Source of the DNA: Chara braunii
Taxonomy: Eukaryota; Streptophyta; Charophyceae; Charales; Characeae
Direction of reading: 5' to 3'
DNA: 31,418 nucleotides
Assembly (NCBI GenBank): GCA_003427395.1
Contig: BFEA01000565.1
Span: 723,413-754,830, forward strand
How positions within the stretch are numbered: position 1 is the first letter of the stretch; each line of letters opens with the position of its first letter. The notes beneath the pieces were generated by a model. The model did not search any database. It saw only the letters and a list, made by a program, of their open reading frames with translations, and was not told the DNA's origin. Of this stretch, positions 29,258 through 31,418 are shown piece by piece. The position numbers and the translations under genes were made by a program.

Positions 29258-29614
29258 AACACTCTTCTTAGTTTAGTTTGTGGATGTTAATAACATGGCT
29301 AGGATTATTGGAAACAACACTGCATCGATTGGCCGGAGGGAGAGGGATATTAATGAGAACTGAGTAATTTCAATTCTACTTTTTTTTGGCTCATGGGCTT
29401 CCACTGTGTATTCTCTCATCCGGTGTGGTGTGAAATGCTCTCTCCAAAATCTCATCCCTGCACGTGTATGAGAACATGTGGATGCCATGCTATATCTTGT
29501 TTCAATCAGGCACACAACACCTGAATCTGGCCCAGGGTCAGGAACTTTGCTATTACGGAGAAATGAGCCACAGTGCGCAAAAAAAATAGTTTTTTGTGGC
29601 AACTTTGGGGATTT
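29258..29614. other. No recognisable gene
   Basis: Mixed sequence following the candidate exon. If that exon is real, this would be intron. No repeat ends seen before the 265-bp tandem duplication. Confidence 0.35.
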
Positions 29615-30140
29615 TCCGCACGCGTAATAATGCACACAACAATCTGAAAAATTACGATGGTTGACTTGCAACTTTTTTCAATAGAAATAAGATAAACCAT
29701 TGGAAACTTGAAAGCTAGGATGAAGGATAATTTCTTTTTTTTTGTGTGTTTTGTGTTTTTTTTTTTTTTTTAACACAGATTTATTTATTATGACTTATAA
29801 GTGGTCTCACTGTAAAACTAGTAGCGTGAGAGTTCACACGTACAAAAAGATGACCAATCTTTTCTCCATTAGTAATAATTCCGCATGCGTAATAATGCAC
29901 ACGACAATCTGAAAAATTACAATGGTTGACTTACAATTTTTTTGAATAGAAATAAGATAACCACTGGAAACTTGAAAGCTAGGTTGAAGGATAATATCTT
30001 TTTTTTTTGTGTTTTTTTTTTTTTTTTTTTAAACACATATATTTATTATGACTTATATAAGTGGTCTCACTGTAAAACTAGTAGCGTGAGAGTTCACACG
30101 TACAAAAAGATGACCAATCTTTTCTCCATTAATAATAACA
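29615..30140. repeat. 265-bp tandem duplication (two units)
   Basis: CCGCAYGCGTAATAATGCAC occurs at 29616 and 29881. Both units continue with ATAGAAATAAGATAA, GAAACTTGAAAGCTAGG, a T-run, TTATTATGACTTATA, and GTGGTCTCACTGTAAAACTA to TTTTCTCCATTA. About 90% identical, so a fairly recent duplication. The 280 bp after it hold no gene. Confidence 0.9.
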
Positions 30141-30424
30141 AAGTTAAACAAACTATTTATTTTGTTTGTCTAAATAAGTATACTTTTTTTTTGCTACTTT
30201 TTGAACAGGGAGATTACCATAAAAAATAGACAACTTTTTAATCGCTCTAATTTTTGTGAAAATTCGCCGACCTTGTTCGTATATTTTCTCGAACATTCGA
30301 AATCATGTTTTTTGGGTTTTGACTCTTCAGTAAGTTTTTTTGTTTGCCAAACATTTCCAAGATTTACGGTTTGTAGATTAGGTTGTGAAATCCTCAGGAA
30401 AAATATCCCCCCAAAAAAATAAAA

Positions 30425-30920
30425 TCATTTTGACCGTGAAAATAAATGCCGCGCCGTTTCGGCACATTCACCATTTTTAGTATTTTTTTATCGCTTTGCC
30501 ATGTGACGGCCAAGGGAAAAAGTATTGCAACTCCACTGATTTGTCGCATTCAGAAGAATGCGTGAAAAAATGTGAAAACTGCAGGGCCCACTGACTTCGT
30601 TTTGATCTTTCCAGTACAAGTAGTTCTTTCAAAAAAAAAAAAAAAAAAAATCGAAAATGAAATAATCACCATGCGAATTTGGCACTTTTTTCCATTTCCG
30701 CCACTACACCATTTGCCGGCCACCAGAAAACTACGGCATCTTCCGTGATTTTTTTAGCTCAGAAGAATATAAGAAAACAGATGAAAATTTCAGAGTCCAT
30801 AGATTACATTGTGATCTTTCTAGGCAAAAAAATACCAAAAAAAATCAAAACCGTTTCAGCTGCAAAATGCATTGCGGCGTCAGTTCGACACACTTTCCAT
30901 TTCTGCCATTCAGCCGGTTT
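30425..30920. repeat. About 212-bp degenerate tandem repeat (two and a half units)
   Basis: Starts of corresponding units near 30439, 30654 and 30864 share AAAATRMAT, a (C/T)GGCAC or CGACAC block, CACCATTT/TTCCATTT and GCC(G)GC. AGAAGAAT and GATCTTTC(C/T)AG recur in the first two. A20 (30631-30650) lies between units 1 and 2. Diverged, non-coding. Confidence 0.6.
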
Positions 30921-31089
30921 TCCACACTCGGCATGGGGTCAACCACCAGTACTTGGCCCATACGTCGGTCTTGGGCCCTTGACGTTAGACTGCCAGTACC
31001 TTTCCCATATATAAATAGGCCACGGGTCCTGAATTTGCCCTGCGCGCCACAAAAAAATACACGAAACAACACAGACATATCTGGCCGCC

Positions 31090-31223
31090 ACCGCCAGCCA
31101 CTTAACGGCGGGCCTGGGCATTTTCGTATTAACCGCCACGCTATTGTTTTTCAAGTGGTACTGGCGGTTTAACGCGCCGCGTTAACCGGGCTTCCAGGCT
31201 ACCGGACCGAAATGGCTGGCGGT
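31090..31223. repeat. Nested inverted repeats, GC-rich
   Basis: ACCGCCAGCCA (31090-31100) pairs with TGGCTGGCGGT (31213-31223). Inside, TTAACGC-GCC-GCGTTAA (31169-31185) is a further hairpin, and TTAACCGCCA faces TGGCGGTTTAA. About 134 bp, the size of a small MITE, but no target duplication is seen. Confidence 0.5.
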
Positions 31224-31330
31224 GCGAGTTAAAAGAGAAAAAAAAATGTCAAGCTAGCGGTTCGACAAAGCTTGGCGCGCAGTGAGTTTGGAGCCCCAGA
31301 AGAAAGTGGGCTGGCAGTATTGGTACTAAC

Positions 31331-31370
31331 CCGAACATTCGGGACCGAACCCGAACGTTCAGGACCGAGC
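31331..31370. repeat. 20-bp tandem repeat (two units)
   Basis: CCGAACATTCGGGACCGAAC is followed directly by CCGAACGTTCAGGACCGAGC. A third CGAACG-type start follows, near the window end. Confidence 0.75.
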
Positions 31371-31418
31371 ACGAACGAGCGCCGAAACTCTCCGAACGCG
31401 AACATACAAATATTAAAA

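Overview
This window looks like nuclear DNA of a streptophyte plant, most likely a charophyte green alga such as Chara. The reasons are a land-plant-type sucrose/H+ symporter, chromovirus-like Ty3/Gypsy debris, long dinucleotide tracts, and a very high load of decayed repeats with few genes. The genus is inferred from overall character, not from a match; a bryophyte or another streptophyte is not excluded. There are no operons, Shine-Dalgarno sites or other bacterial features.

Left end (1-2.9 kb): one intact, intronless gene on the minus strand encodes a 648-residue sucrose transporter (SUT/SUC family, major facilitator superfamily) with an enlarged acidic cytosolic loop. It is the only full-length gene recognised with confidence.

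3.0-9.3 kb: a 470-bp inverted-repeat transposon with a TCA target duplication is followed by two copies of a 434-bp sequence about 5 kb apart. Between these copies lie tandem duplications with periods near 250-310 bp, a tRNA-like fragment with an A-tail, and an unrecognised minus-strand reading frame of 253 codons broken once by TAG.

9.3-14.3 kb: gag-like retrotransposon debris on the minus strand, a long CT tract, a 15-bp minisatellite (about 27 copies), and a clearer Ty3/Gypsy gag relic whose CCHC zinc knuckle carries a stop codon at its second cysteine.

14.5-21.2 kb: TG/CA tracts and a 95-bp tandem repeat holding a 95-base run of N, a foldback element with about 90%-identical arms and an 18-bp perfect palindrome, and two blocks of a degenerate satellite of roughly 545 bp.

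21.6-25.5 kb: a dense cluster of short non-autonomous DNA transposons with GGGC termini and 3-bp duplications of the form TNA, some truncated, one apparently inserted into another, and two lying head to tail.

25.5-31.4 kb: an unidentified degraded coding region, a 287-bp tandem repeat, a Ty3/Gypsy integrase and chromodomain relic with several stops, a possible first exon encoding a plastid transit peptide, and further tandem duplications.

Apart from the transporter, and possibly the transit-peptide exon, nearly everything is mobile-element or repeat derived. The genes show no sign of acting together in a pathway.
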